From: Candidatus Aalborgicola lynettensis
Lineage (GTDB): Bacteria; Pseudomonadota; Gammaproteobacteria; Burkholderiales; Burkholderiaceae_C
DNA: 64,000 nt
Direction: 5' to 3'
NCBI GenBank assembly: GCA_016719405.1
Contig: JADJZE010000005.1
Location: 180,780 to 244,779 of the forward strand
Numbering within the stretch: position 1 is the first letter of the stretch; every line of letters begins with the position of its first letter. Position numbers and translations under genes: made by a program. Positions 49,970-59,463 of this stretch are shown here, one piece after another. The notes beneath the pieces were generated by a model, which saw only the letters and a program-made list of their open reading frames with translations, had not been told where the DNA came from and searched no databases.

Positions 49970-50225
49970 CGGGCCAGTGTCGTGCGTAGTCCGACGGACT
50001 TCACCTGCCCCAATGCGGGGCCGCAAAACAGCGCAGCGGCCAGCGCAAAAAGCCCTCCCCCATTTGAAAACCAGCGTGCAACGCGACGGCAGATGCAGAT
50101 CATTGGTCCTCCAGACGGCAATACGGTGGCGCTCAGTGTACCGTTTGGCCCAGCCCATGCGCATATTGGGTTGTGCAAACGCCTTGCGCAAAGGGGTGAC
50201 ACACCGGCACCCCAGGTGCCGCGCG

Positions 50226-50564
50226 CTACACCTTCTTGATGAACTCCGACTTCAACTGCATCGCACCAAAGCCATCGATCTTGCAGTCGATGTCGTGGTC
50301 GCCATCGATCAGGCGGATGTTCTTCACCTTGGTGCCGACCTTGATGGCGCTGGACGAGCCCTTAATCTTGAGGTCCTTGATGAGGACCACGGTGTCACCG
50401 TCTTGCAGCACGTTGCCGTGGGCGTCTTTCCACACGCGGGCTGCTTCTTGCGCGGCGTCGCCCTCACGGCTCCACTCATGGGCACACTCGGGGCACACCA
50501 GCATGGCGCCGTCTTCGTAGGTGTATTCGGATTTGCACTGGGGGCATGGGGGTAGTTGGCTCAT
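50226..50564 (-). CDS. yjdM: PhnA/YjdM family zinc-ribbon protein
   Basis: A 112-residue protein with an N-terminal zinc ribbon ([20 protein letters not shown] and PECAHEW) and the PhnA domain ([46 protein letters not shown]). Historically named for the phosphonate operon, though this family has no proven role in phosphonate use. It ends the parE-parC gene row, 21 bases after parC. Confidence 0.92.
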   Translation of the reverse strand: MSQLPPCPQCKSEYTYEDGAMLVCPECAHEWSREGDAAQEAARVWKDAHGNVLQDGDTVVLIKDLKIKGSSSAIKVGTKVKNIRLIDGDHDIDCKIDGFGAMQLKSEFIKKV

Positions 50565-50585
50565 GGTTTTCTTTGCTCAAAAAGT

Positions 50586-52967
50586 TTATTCAATACGGCT
50601 GATGCTGCCGGGTTTGAAACCCAGATCTGCCGCCTTACCCTTGCGGCCGCGTGCGGCACGGGCATTGTTCAGGCTGCGAATCTCCAGCGTCTCGTCGCGT
50701 TCTTTGCCGCCTCGGCCAATGCCATCCAGACGCACGCTACGGGTATAAGCCGCTGCACCCGCCAGGGTGTCTTTGGCTTCCAGATCGATCAGCATCAGGC
50801 CGCGTCCGCCCTTGGCCATCACCTTGAGCTCGGTGATTTCAAAAGTGAGAATCCGTCCGCCAGTGGACGCGCAGGCCACATGCGTTGCCGGTGCCACCAG
50901 CGTACCCGGCGTGCCCGCTACCAGCACCTTGCCCTGCGCACCCGACACCAGCGAAGGACAGCACAGGGTTTCATCCGCGTTGCAGCCCACAAAGGCCTTG
51001 CCGGCCTTTTGGCGCGACACCATGTTCTCCACCGTGGCCATAAAACCATAACCCCCACTGCTGGACAGCAGCAGCGTGGCGCTGGCAGGCCCGGCAAAGT
51101 AGTAGCGCAACTGGGTGCCGGCTTCGAGCTCCAGCAGGGTGGTGACAGGCTGGCCGTCACCGCGTCCGCCAGGTAACAAGGACACGTCAATGGAGTACAC
51201 GCGCCCGTTGGAGCCAAACACCAACAGGGTGTCGACGCTGCGGCACTCAAAGGTACCGTAGAGGCCGTCACCGGCCTTGAAGGCAAAGCTGGACGCCTCA
51301 TGGCCATGGCCGGTGCGTGCGCGCACCCAGCCCTTCTGGCTGACCACCACGGTGACGGGCTCGTCCACCACTTTGACCTCGGCCACGGCCTTTTTCTCGG
51401 CCTGGATCAGCGTGCGGCGCGCGTCCGCAAAGGTTTTGGCGTCGGCCTCAATTTCCTTAACCATCAACCGGCGCAATGCGGCGGGGCTGCCCAAAATTTC
51501 TTCCAGCTTGCCTTGCTCGGTGCGCAGCTCCGACAACTCTTGCTCGATCTTGATGGCTTCGAGCCGTGCCAGTTGGCGCAGCCGGATTTCCAAAATGTCT
51601 TCGGCCTGCCGGTCCGACAAGTTGAAACGCGCAATCAAAGCGGCCTTGGGCTCGTCGGACTGGCGGATGATGGCAATCACCTCGTCGATATTGAGCAGAA
51701 CGGTCTGGCGACCTTCCAGAATATGAATGCGGTCCAGCACCTTACCCAGGCGGTGCTGGCTGCGCCGCTCAATGGTGGTCTGGCGGAAACTGATCCACTC
51801 GGTGAGCATCTGGCGGAACGACTTTTGCGTGGGCCGCCCGTCCAAACCCACCATGGTCAGGTTGATCGGTGAAGATGTTTCCAAACTGGTATGGGCCAGC
51901 AGCGCGGTAATCAACTCCTGCTGCTCCACGGTGCGGGTTTTGGGCTCGAACACCAGGCGCACCATGGCATCTTTGTTGGACTCATCCCGCACCACGTCCA
52001 ACACGCTCAAAATGCTGGCTTTGAGTTGGGTTTGCTCCTGGCTCAGCGCCTTCTTGCCGGCCTTGACCTTGGGGTTGGTCAGCTCTTCAATTTCTTCCAG
52101 CACGCGCTGGCTGCTCACGCCGGGTGGCAGCTCGGTGACGACCAACTGCCACTGGCCGCGCGCCAGGTCTTCAATCTTCCAGCGCGCACGCACCTTCAAT
52201 GAGCCGCGCCCGGTGCGGTAGGCATCCGCAATATCAGCAGTCGGGCTGATGATCTGGCCGCCGCCCGGAAAGTCCGGGCCGGGAACCAAGGTCAACAGCT
52301 CGTCTTCACTGAGTTTGTCGTTCTTGATCAGGGCCACGCAGGCGTCGGCAATTTCGCGCAGGTTGTGACTGGGGATCTCTGTGGCCAAGCCCACCGCAAT
52401 GCCGCTGGCGCCATTGAGCAGCGCAAACGGCAGGCGTGCAGGAAGCTGCTTGGGCTCTTCGGTAGAGCCGTCGTAGTTGGGCTGAAAGTCCACCGTACCT
52501 TGGTCGATCTCGTCGAGCAACAAGCTGGTAATTTTGGCCAGCCGGGCTTCGGTGTATCGCATAGCTGCAGCGCCATCGCCATCGCGCGAACCGAAGTTGC
52601 CTTGGCCGTCAATCAGCGGATAGCGTTGCGCAAAGTCCTGCGCCATGCGCACCAGTGCGTCGTAAGCCGATTGGTCACCATGTGGGTGAAAGCGGCCCAG
52701 CACATCCCCCACTACGCGTGCGCTTTTGACCGGCTTGGCGCCGGTGTTGCCATTGGGCCCACCAAAGCCCAGGCCCATGCGGGACATGCTGTACAGAATG
52801 CGCCGCTGCACGGGTTTGAGGCCGTCGCACACATCGGGCAATGCGCGGCCTTTGACCACGCTGAGGGCGTATTCTAGGTAAGCACGCTGGGCGTAGGTGG
52901 CGAGGTTGAGCTGATCGTCACCGTCGTCGGTGGCGGGGGTAAGGTCGAGAATGGGTTGGTCGGTCAT
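50586..52967 (-). CDS. parC: DNA topoisomerase IV subunit A
   Basis: Type IIA topoisomerase subunit of 793 residues that cuts and rejoins DNA during chromosome decatenation. It has the quinolone-determining region [20 protein letters not shown] and the catalytic Tyr in [17 protein letters not shown] coiled-coil-like middle is followed by a reduced beta-pinwheel C-terminal domain. The first ~20 residues ([19 protein letters not shown]) are a poorly conserved head. The start ATG overlaps the stop of the upstream AlbA_2 gene (ATGA). A truncated copy of this start lies 1.5 kb upstream. Confidence 0.96.
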   Translation of the reverse strand: MTDQPILDLTPATDDGDDQLNLATYAQRAYLEYALSVVKGRALPDVCDGLKPVQRRILYSMSRMGLGFGGPNGNTGAKPVKSARVVGDVLGRFHPHGDQSAYDALVRMAQDFAQRYPLIDGQGNFGSRDGDGAAAMRYTEARLAKITSLLLDEIDQGTVDFQPNYDGSTEEPKQLPARLPFALLNGASGIAVGLATEIPSHNLREIADACVALIKNDKLSEDELLTLVPGPDFPGGGQIISPTADIADAYRTGRGSLKVRARWKIEDLARGQWQLVVTELPPGVSSQRVLEEIEELTNPKVKAGKKALSQEQTQLKASILSVLDVVRDESNKDAMVRLVFEPKTRTVEQQELITALLAHTSLETSSPINLTMVGLDGRPTQKSFRQMLTEWISFRQTTIERRSQHRLGKVLDRIHILEGRQTVLLNIDEVIAIIRQSDEPKAALIARFNLSDRQAEDILEIRLRQLARLEAIKIEQELSELRTEQGKLEEILGSPAALRRLMVKEIEADAKTFADARRTLIQAEKKAVAEVKVVDEPVTVVVSQKGWVRARTGHGHEASSFAFKAGDGLYGTFECRSVDTLLVFGSNGRVYSIDVSLLPGGRGDGQPVTTLLELEAGTQLRYYFAGPASATLLLSSSGGYGFMATVENMVSRQKAGKAFVGCNADETLCCPSLVSGAQGKVLVAGTPGTLVAPATHVACASTGGRILTFEITELKVMAKGGRGLMLIDLEAKDTLAGAAAYTRSVRLDGIGRGGKERDETLEIRSLNNARAARGRKGKAADLGFKPGSISRIE

Positions 52968-54406
52968 GGTTGTTGTTCCTTGTTATCAGGCCCTGCTAAT
53001 GCGGCTTGTCCACGCTGCGTCAGCCGGTAGCGCTGCTTGCTGCTGCGCGGTTTGTCCGGTAGGGTCATTTCAATCATTTTGGCCGTCAGGGCAGGCTGTA
53101 GGTATGCCGTACGGAAATGGTCTTCGTGTTTGAGCCCCAGTGCGCCCTGAATCTCCGAGCGCTTCATCTCGCCAACCATCACCATCAGCAAGCGCTGGAC
53201 TTCCCCGGTGACTTCCCCGGTGACTTCCCCGGTGACTTGTGGGGTGATTTGCTTATTTCGGGGACGCCACAGTACGGCCCTGAATTGGTTGGCATCGCGT
53301 TCGTCCACCAGGTCAATTTTGGGCCATGCGTGCAAGGCCCTGGGTACACCGGTACCCAGGCCACGGTAGGGCAAGATGTGGGCGGCATGCTCGGCCAGCA
53401 CTTTGTTGCGGCGGTTGGATGTGCCGGTACGAATCTGTTCAGGGGTGAGGTTGTCTGGCAAATGACCGGGACTGATGATCTCCACCCGGTCGGCAAAAAT
53501 GAACAGACGAACCGTGGCGTTGGTGAAAAAATCCCGATGCACCAGCGCGTTGACCAACAGCTCAATAAACGCGTCGTCGGGGATTTCCAGCAAACCCAGG
53601 CTATTGAAACCCTGGTTGCCCTGCACATGGTGCAAATTGCGCCGAATGAAAGCCAGGCCGTGTTGGTATTGCTCTTCCAGCGTGCCTTGGATGTTTTCGC
53701 TGTCGAGGTAGTGACTTTCCGACAATTTGACACCCGGGAAACAGACTGCCGCAATCATGCAAACGTGCAGATGCCGCTCAGGGTTCTTGCCGAACAGCAG
53801 AATACCGGCAAGGTTGGGCACGCCGTCGGTGGACAGTTTGAGGTTTTCAAACAAGGGCGGCAGCACCAATCCATCTTGTTGTGGGCTTTGCTTGTAACGG
53901 CGCTCAACGTAGCGGCCAAAGGCGCGTTCATCAATATCCGCCCAGCTGGCATCGCGCACCGGCACTTGGTCTGCTTGCAACAGACCGGATGCCTGAAACA
54001 TGCGCTGCATTTCCTCGCGGGCGGTGACGTGGCGTTTGTCGGCTCCGTTCTTAACCCAGACACGCCCCTGCAAATCCATATAGGGCTTGTTGATGCCTGG
54101 CGAAACAGTCACCACCAAAACCAGCCCTTGGTCGGTCTGAATGTTCTGGCTGTTCGGGCTCAGGGGTGGGCGAACATGCTGACTGGCCGCATTCGACAGC
54201 AACTGGTTAAGGCGACCAATGTCCTGCGGGGCAAGGCCAACAAGCCGACCACCGTCCGTGACACCAATCAGGATTTGGCCACCCAGGCCATTGGCCAGCG
54301 CCGCCAGCTCGGATGCCAAGGCATCGGCATTAGTGAAATCGCGCTTGAACTGATGGCGGCTGTCTTCGCCGCAGGCGAGGATGGCGCGGAGTTCGTCTGC
54401 GTCCAT
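52964..54406 (-). CDS. AlbA_2 (Schlafen-type) DNA/RNA-binding ATPase-like protein
   Basis: A 480-residue protein. The N-terminal AlbA_2/Schlafen domain reads [40 protein letters not shown] and later [24 protein letters not shown]-like ATP-binding part follows ([48 protein letters not shown]). A TGEV x3 tandem linker leads to a winged-helix tail. Such proteins are usually transcription regulators or parts of defence islands; the role here is unknown. It lies between parE and parC with a 2-base gap to an upstream mini-ORF and a 4-base overlap with parC, so it appears to be captured in the operon. Confidence 0.87.
   Translation of the reverse strand: MDADELRAILACGEDSRHQFKRDFTNADALASELAALANGLGGQILIGVTDGGRLVGLAPQDIGRLNQLLSNAASQHVRPPLSPNSQNIQTDQGLVLVVTVSPGINKPYMDLQGRVWVKNGADKRHVTAREEMQRMFQASGLLQADQVPVRDASWADIDERAFGRYVERRYKQSPQQDGLVLPPLFENLKLSTDGVPNLAGILLFGKNPERHLHVCMIAAVCFPGVKLSESHYLDSENIQGTLEEQYQHGLAFIRRNLHHVQGNQGFNSLGLLEIPDDAFIELLVNALVHRDFFTNATVRLFIFADRVEIISPGHLPDNLTPEQIRTGTSNRRNKVLAEHAAHILPYRGLGTGVPRALHAWPKIDLVDERDANQFRAVLWRPRNKQITPQVTGEVTGEVTGEVQRLLMVMVGEMKRSEIQGALGLKHEDHFRTAYLQPALTAKMIEMTLPDKPRSSKQRYRLTQRGQAALAGPDNKEQQP
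53198..53233 (-). repeat. Triple 12-bp tandem repeat inside the AlbA_2 gene
   Basis: Three identical units of GACTTCCCCGGT (plus strand), followed by a degenerate fourth, encode [13 protein letters not shown]. Units are multiples of three, so gain or loss would change linker length without breaking the frame. Confidence 0.9.
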
Positions 54407-54408
54407 CG

Positions 54409-54468
54409 TTACTCCAAGTAGGCGCGTTGGGCGTAGGTGGCCAGGTTGAGAATCGGTTGGTCGGTCAT
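54409..54468 (-). pseudogene. 19-codon copy of the parC start
   Basis: Reads [19 protein letters not shown] then TAA. It matches the intact parC start (MTDQPIL ... [15 protein letters not shown]) except for a 13-residue gap in the variable head. The stop arises exactly where similarity to parC ends, and lies two bases before the AlbA_2 ATG (TAA-CG-ATG). It may now act as a leader ORF that couples translation to the AlbA_2 gene. Confidence 0.88.
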
Positions 54469-54506
54469 ATTTATGTATCAAATCGGGCATTAGCCCTCGT
54501 ATTCAT

Positions 54507-54535
54507 TGCGCAAGCAGCTACAAATAAATGAGCAA
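54507..54535. repeat. Family repeat copy 11
   Basis: TTGCGCAAGCAGCTACAAAT, a partial copy in the short gap between the parC-start copy and the next ORF. Confidence 0.7.
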
Positions 54536-54536
54536 G

Positions 54537-54854
54537 TCATTCTTTCCGGCCTTTCTTCGCTGGGATGGATTCTTCTTGCGCAGCCAAATTCAGCTTGCTA
54601 AGAATAGATTGCATTTCTATGTCCTTTGCCTTCAATGCTTCAAACGGTTGTTCCCGCTGAAATGCAAGCTCAATGGGTTGACCATGCACCCATGTCTTGA
54701 CAAGCGGAGCGCCGTAGTTCCGTGCACATGTTGTCAATTTCTTCAATAGTTCATCAGGCTCGGCCGCAATGAACTCAAGTTTCATATCAACCAAAGCATC
54801 ATTGAGGTCATACCTTGGCCCTAACTTTGTCGCCGCTGAGCAGTAATCGCTCAT
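54537..54854 (-). CDS. Unidentified small protein in the parE-parC island
   Basis: A 105-residue frame from MSDYCSAATKLGPRYDLNDA to EESIPAKKGRKE. It looks coding (KLEFIAAEPDELLKKLTTCA, WVHGQPIELAFQREQPFEAL), with a basic lysine-rich end. I do not recognise a family. It overlaps the DUF1016-like fragment by 47 bases. The N-terminal part may be an artefact of the junction, so this may be the 3' piece of a longer gene, or a small gene starting at MKLEFIAAEP. Function unknown. Confidence 0.5.
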   Translation of the reverse strand: MSDYCSAATKLGPRYDLNDALVDMKLEFIAAEPDELLKKLTTCARNYGAPLVKTWVHGQPIELAFQREQPFEALKAKDIEMQSILSKLNLAAQEESIPAKKGRKE

Positions 54855-55356
54855 AGTACAAGGTGTCAATTTGTCGATCCAGCGCGCGGGAACTCCAGTT
54901 TTGGGTGGTGGCCTCGTTCATGTACCACTGGCGAGCCTGTGGGTTGCTGACCCGTAACAAATTTCGATAGTGGGTCCAGCTCAATTCGGTACGCACTGCG
55001 TTCCAAATCGGGAAAGTCAAATAGAAAGCCCGCATATTGCGCAAATTACGGTCATCAAACCCCTTGCCAAACTCACGACTCAAAATATCTGCCAACCGGG
55101 GCAGCAACTTCTTGCCATAAGTCGCCCGGGCTTCGCCCGCCTGTTCGAATTCAACAATGTGATGGCCAGGGCTGCGGTAAAACAAGACGTACCGGTCATC
55201 AATGCGCTCAGACGCGAAATGGGCCACGCCGTTGGCATCCTCATGCACCCACACATCGGCTTGGGCATTAAAAGTGGCCATTACGCCCGTCAATAGAGCG
55301 CAAGCAGCTATGTTTTTTATAGCAAACGACCATACAACACGCAGGCCCAACATCAC
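54808..55356 (-). pseudogene. Truncated lytic transglycosylase-like 5' end fused to a DUF1016 (YhcG-type) fragment
   Basis: The first ~70 codons give a signal peptide and WVHEDANGVAHFASERIDDR, which resembles the start of lytic transglycosylases that sit between parE and parC in relatives. After YRSPG the text becomes HIVEFEQAGEARATYGKKLL, GKGFDDRNLRNMRAFYLTFP and SWTHYRNLLRVSNPQARQWY, the N-terminal domain of DUF1016/YhcG nuclease-like proteins, and stops after LLLSGDKVRAKV without the PD-(D/E)xK nuclease half. It starts inside the parE stop (TGATG overlap). It could still be expressed as a chimera, but neither parent activity is likely. Confidence 0.75.
55296..55325. repeat. Family repeat copy 12, inside a signal peptide
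   Basis: GCGCAAGCAGCTATGTTTTT followed by TATAGC. It is translated (minus strand) as AIKNIAACAL within the signal peptide of the gene after parE. Confidence 0.85.
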
Positions 55357-57362
55357 ACATCAATCTCCACCGAGTCGCCGTGCAACTCCATCAACTCGCG
55401 CCGTGAAGCGGCCTCGCCCTTGCCCATCAGTTTGGTGATCAGCGCCTCGGTCGCACCGAAGTCAATCGCACCCAAGGTTACGGGCAGCAAACGGCGGGTA
55501 TCGGGGTTGAGGGTGGTGTCCCACAACTGCTCGGCGTTCATCTCGCCCAGTCCCTTGAATCGGCTGATGGCCCAGGCGCCTTCGCGCACGCCTTCTTTGC
55601 GCAACTTGTCCAGAATGGCAGTGAGCTCGCCCTCGTCCAGCGCGTAGGCTTTGGACGCAGGCTTTTTGCCCCGCGCGGGCGCATCCACACGGAACAGCGG
55701 CGGCCGTGCTACAAACACGTGGCCGGTTTCGATGAGCTTGGGGAAGTGGCGGAAGAACAGGGTGAGCAGCAGCACCTGGATATGCGATCCATCCACATCG
55801 GCGTCCGACAAGATGCAAACCTTGCCATAGCGCAGGCCGCTCAAATCGGGCGTATCGTTGGGGCCATGCGGGTCAACACCAATCGCAACTGAAATGTCGT
55901 GGATTTCGGTGTTGGCAAACAGGCGATCGCGATCCACCTCCCAGGTGTTGAGTACCTTGCCACGCAGTGGCAATATCGCCTGGTTTTCTTTGTCGCGGCC
56001 CATCTTGGCGCTGCCACCGGCGGAGTCGCCCTCGACCAGAAACACTTCGTTGTAGGCAATGTCTTTGCTCTCGCAATCGGTCAGCTTGCCGGGTAGCACG
56101 GCCACGCCAGAGCTCTTGCGTTTCTCAACCTTTTGTCCGGCTTTTTGGCGGCTTTGTGCGGCCTTGATGGCCAGTTCGGCCAGCTTTTTGCCGTACTCCA
56201 CGTGCTGGTTCAACCAGAGCTCCAGCGCCGGGCGCACAAAACTGGACACCAAACGCACGGCGTCGCGTGAATTGAGCCGCTCCTTGATCTGCCCCTGGAA
56301 CTGCGGGTCCAGCACCTTGGCGCTCAGCACATAACTGGCGCGGGCAAACACGTCCTCGGGCATCAGCTTGACACCCTTGGGCAACAGGCTGTGCAACTCG
56401 ATAAAACTTTTAACCGCCGTGAACAGGCCGTCGCGCAGGCCGCTTTCGTGCGTGCCACCGGCGCTGGTGGGAATCAGATTGACATAACTCTCGCGCACCG
56501 GCTGGCCGTCTTCGGTAAAGGCCACGCACCAACTGGCGCCCTCGCCTTCGGCAAAGTTGTCGCTCTGGCTGTCGGCAAACCCTTCGCCATCGAACAGCGG
56601 AATAACCGGCTCACCCTGGATGGTTTGCATCAGGTAGTCTTTGAGGCCACCTTTGTAGAGCCAGGTTTGGGATTCTTTGTTTTTCTCATTCACCAGCGTC
56701 ACGCCCACACCCGGCATCAGCACGGCTTTGCTGCGCAGCAGGTGCGTGAGTTCGCCCATAGGCAGCACGGCCGATTCAAAGTATTTGGCGTCGGGCCACA
56801 CCCGCACGGTGGTGCCACTCTTGCGGTCGCGCGGGCCCTCGCCGGCTGCATCCGTGCCTTCGCCCGCCTTGCGCACCTGCAAGGGTTCGGTCACGTCGCC
56901 GCCTTCAAACACGATGCGCGCCACCGAGCCTTCGCGGTAGCTGGTGGCCTCCAGGCGCTTGCCCAGGGCATTGGTCACACTCACACCCACGCCGTGCAGG
57001 CCACCGGAGAAGCTGTAGGCGCCACCCTTGCCCTTGTCGAACTTGCCACCGGCGTGCAGTCGGGTGAACACCAGCTCAATCACCGGGGCTTTTTCTTCCG
57101 GGTGCAGGCCAAAGGGAATGCCGCGCCCATCGTCTTCCACCGACACCGAGCCATCGGCGTGCAGCGTGACCTTAATTTTCTTACCGTAACCACCCAGCGC
57201 CTCATCGGCAGCGTTGTCCAGCACTTCCTGAATGATGTGCAGGGGGTTGTCGGTGCGGGTGTACATACCCGGGCGCTGTTTGACGGGCTCCAGGCCCTTG
57301 AGCACGCGGATGGAGCCTTCGGAGTATTCGGGGGGAGAGGATGCAGGGGGTTTGGCTGACAT
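55353..57362 (-). CDS. parE: DNA topoisomerase IV subunit B
   Basis: ATPase subunit of topoisomerase IV, 669 residues from MSAKPPASSPPEYSEGSIRV. The GHKL ATPase has LDNAADEALGGYG, DDGRGIPFG and GGLHGVGVSVTNAL. The Toprim domain has FLVEGDSAGGSAKMGRD, plus LSDADVDGSHIQVLLL with the metal-binding DxD. Length and the lack of a GyrB-type insert favour ParE over GyrB. The frame is open far upstream across the divergent promoter region; the ATG used matches the family. It is first in the parE-to-parC row. Confidence 0.95.
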   Translation of the reverse strand: MSAKPPASSPPEYSEGSIRVLKGLEPVKQRPGMYTRTDNPLHIIQEVLDNAADEALGGYGKKIKVTLHADGSVSVEDDGRGIPFGLHPEEKAPVIELVFTRLHAGGKFDKGKGGAYSFSGGLHGVGVSVTNALGKRLEATSYREGSVARIVFEGGDVTEPLQVRKAGEGTDAAGEGPRDRKSGTTVRVWPDAKYFESAVLPMGELTHLLRSKAVLMPGVGVTLVNEKNKESQTWLYKGGLKDYLMQTIQGEPVIPLFDGEGFADSQSDNFAEGEGASWCVAFTEDGQPVRESYVNLIPTSAGGTHESGLRDGLFTAVKSFIELHSLLPKGVKLMPEDVFARASYVLSAKVLDPQFQGQIKERLNSRDAVRLVSSFVRPALELWLNQHVEYGKKLAELAIKAAQSRQKAGQKVEKRKSSGVAVLPGKLTDCESKDIAYNEVFLVEGDSAGGSAKMGRDKENQAILPLRGKVLNTWEVDRDRLFANTEIHDISVAIGVDPHGPNDTPDLSGLRYGKVCILSDADVDGSHIQVLLLTLFFRHFPKLIETGHVFVARPPLFRVDAPARGKKPASKAYALDEGELTAILDKLRKEGVREGAWAISRFKGLGEMNAEQLWDTTLNPDTRRLLPVTLGAIDFGATEALITKLMGKGEAASRRELMELHGDSVEIDV

Positions 57363-57473
57363 AGGGCGCGATTGTAGACGCCAAATTGGCGCTAGCTGTA
57401 CATAACAACAGCCATTCAAAAGGCACCCACGCACCGCCAGCACGGATCGCACAGATTGGCGACAATGCAGGCC

Positions 57474-58697
57474 ATGCGCATGTCCCCCCACTCCCTCTCC
57501 ACCACCCAGGTGCTGGCCTGTGGCGCCGTCATCGTGACCCTGTCCATGGGCATTCGCCATGGTTTTGGCTTGTGGCTGCAACCCATTACCCAGGCGCAGG
57601 ACTGGACACGCGAGACCTTTGCCATGGCCATTGCCATTCAAAACCTGGTGTGGGGGGTGTCCGGCATCTTCGCCGGTATGGCGGCCGACCGCTTGGGGGC
57701 CTTCCGGGTCATCGTCGTCGGATCGGTGCTGTACGCGCTGGGTTTGTTGGGCATGGCCTATGCCCATACGCCACTGCAGTTCACGCTGGGCGCGGGCGTG
57801 CTCATCGGCATGGCGCAGGCCGGCACCACTTACGCGGTCATCTACGGCGTGATTGGGCGCAACGTGTCGGCCGAAAAACGCTCCTGGGCCATGGGGGTGG
57901 CGGCTGCGGCAGGTTCGTTCGGACAATTTTTGATGGTGCCCACCGAAGGTTTCCTCATTAGCAGCATGGGCTGGCAACAGGCGCTGGTGGTGCTGGGACT
58001 GGCATCGCTGCTGATGATCCCCATGGCCTGGGGTCTGCGCGAACCCGGGTTTGGTGGTGCCACAGCCGTGCCACGCGAGCAGTCCATCTCCCAGGCGCTG
58101 CGCGAGGCATTTCAATACCCCAGCTTCCAGTTGCTAATGCTGGGCTACTTTGTGTGTGGTTTCCAGGTCGTGTTCATTGGCGTGCACATGCCCAGTTACC
58201 TCAAAGACAAGGGGCTCTCGCCGCAGGTGGCCAGCTATGCGCTGGCACTGATCGGTTTGTTCAATGTGCTGGGCACCTACGCCGCCGGGGCCCTGGGCCA
58301 GCGCCTGCCCAAGCGCTACATCCTGGCCTTTATTTACCTGGCCCGTGCAGTGGCGATTACTGTGTTTTTGCTGGTGCCCTTGTCACCCGCCAGCGTCTAC
58401 GTGTTTTCCAGCGTGATGGGGGTCTTGTGGCTGTCCACCGTGCCACCGACCAATGCTGCGGTGGCGCAGATTTTTGGCGTGGCCCACCTGTCCATGCTGG
58501 GGGGGTTTGTGTTCTTCAGCCACCAGATTGGCTCTTTCATGGGGGTTTGGTTGGGAGGTTACCTGTATGACAAGACCGGCAGTTACGACATCGTGTGGTA
58601 CCTCGCCATCGGCCTCGGCGTGGCCGCAGCCCTGATTAACTTGCCGGTTAAAGAAACCGCCATCACGCGCCCCAACACCCGGGCCATGGCAGCATGA
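57474..58697 (+). CDS. MFS transporter
   Basis: Major facilitator of about 407 residues with twelve hydrophobic helices. It has the MFS loop 2-3 motif GMAADRLGAFRVI and a second-half equivalent GALGQRLPKRYIL. It resembles the oxalate/formate and monocarboxylate antiporter-like branch (MGIRHGFGLWLQPITQAQDW), but the substrate is unknown. The exact start is uncertain among four close ATGs (57456, 57465, 57474, 57480). Its stop overlaps the ATG of a 41-codon ORF. Confidence 0.9.
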   Translation: MRMSPHSLSTTQVLACGAVIVTLSMGIRHGFGLWLQPITQAQDWTRETFAMAIAIQNLVWGVSGIFAGMAADRLGAFRVIVVGSVLYALGLLGMAYAHTPLQFTLGAGVLIGMAQAGTTYAVIYGVIGRNVSAEKRSWAMGVAAAAGSFGQFLMVPTEGFLISSMGWQQALVVLGLASLLMIPMAWGLREPGFGGATAVPREQSISQALREAFQYPSFQLLMLGYFVCGFQVVFIGVHMPSYLKDKGLSPQVASYALALIGLFNVLGTYAAGALGQRLPKRYILAFIYLARAVAITVFLLVPLSPASVYVFSSVMGVLWLSTVPPTNAAVAQIFGVAHLSMLGGFVFFSHQIGSFMGVWLGGYLYDKTGSYDIVWYLAIGLGVAAALINLPVKETAITRPNTRAMAA

Positions 58698-58819
58698 CAC
58701 CACGCAAACGCTTGTTGGTGATTGCCGTGGCTGCGGGCGCGCTGGCGGGTGTGTTCATGCTGTACACCCAGCCGCACTTCATGGTGCAACTGGCCAACCA
58801 GGTGTGGGCGTGCTTTTGA
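58694..58819 (+). CDS. Small membrane protein coupled to the MFS transporter
   Basis: A 41-residue product with a basic head (MTPRKRLLVIAVAAGALAGV) and one hydrophobic helix, ending MVQLANQVWACF. The ATG overlaps the transporter stop (ATGA), a sign of translational coupling. I recall similar short proteins with a YTQPxFMVQLANQ core in related genomes but cannot confirm it here. It may be a small transporter accessory. After it, no gene is evident until dapA. Confidence 0.6.
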   Translation: MTPRKRLLVIAVAAGALAGVFMLYTQPHFMVQLANQVWACF

Positions 58820-59463
58820 CGCCATCAGGGAAAACCTGGATGTTGCGGCTGGTCGCCACTGTTCGGCCACCATTCGGCACTGCAGGAGTCACCCTATGGC
58901 CTGTAGTTCCGTGCGGCACCCTGAGTGGATGTACATCGCGCGCCACGCGGGTGGCCTGCGTCCCGTCTACCGCGACACCGGGGCAGCACACACTTTGAAG
59001 TGCCCCCTCCCACCTGGTGTGTGCCGATGATCAAAATGCATCCATGGCCCCTGTTGCACCCTTGAACTACCGCAGCAATTTGACATGCGGGTGTCACGGC
59101 ACCACTACCTGTGGTCAGACCCACTGGACGCCCTCCCTTTTGCACCGACTGGGGCCCGGTGGCGCGCCCTTACCGAAACCTTTAAATCAGTGGCAAAGGA
59201 AACCATCGGCCGGCCTGCACGCCCGGGGACTGTTTGCCAGCAAGGCCAACAACTGGGCGAACTGGCTAGCAATTTGCGCTTGACAACGTTTCAGGTGATG
59301 TGGCCTACGAAAACCGGGTTGGATCTCACTTATGGATTGACGCTGGAACGCATTGCCGCCCTGCGCCCTCGCACCCCCGCCGAAACGCCACAAGCGCCGG
59401 TACGCTATCCGCTATAGGCCCCGACACTGGGTAAAATGCCCTCTTCCCGTAAACATTACTGAC
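58820..59463. other. 644-base stretch without a convincing gene
   Basis: This is the longest non-coding gap in the window. A plus-strand frame at 59085-59417 (110 codons, MRVSRHHYLWSDPLDALPFA ... [20 protein letters not shown]) has plausible composition but no recognised family or ribosome site. The left part (58820-59080) is rich in stops in all frames. It may be a decayed gene. The dapA promoter must lie near its right end. Confidence 0.5.

Noticed and set aside
53198..53233. TGEV tandem repeat as a phase-variation switch
   Set aside because: The unit is 12 bp, so changes keep the frame; it is better read as a flexible linker common in this protein family.
54409..54468. The parC-start copy as a target-site duplication of a transposon
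   Set aside because: It is far longer than usual target duplications, the copies differ by a 13-codon gap, and no transposase or terminal inverted repeats were found.
55353..58115. N-terminal extension of ParE (about 250 codons)
   Set aside because: The upstream part is antisense to the MFS gene and lacks any ParE similarity; the family start is at MSAKPP.
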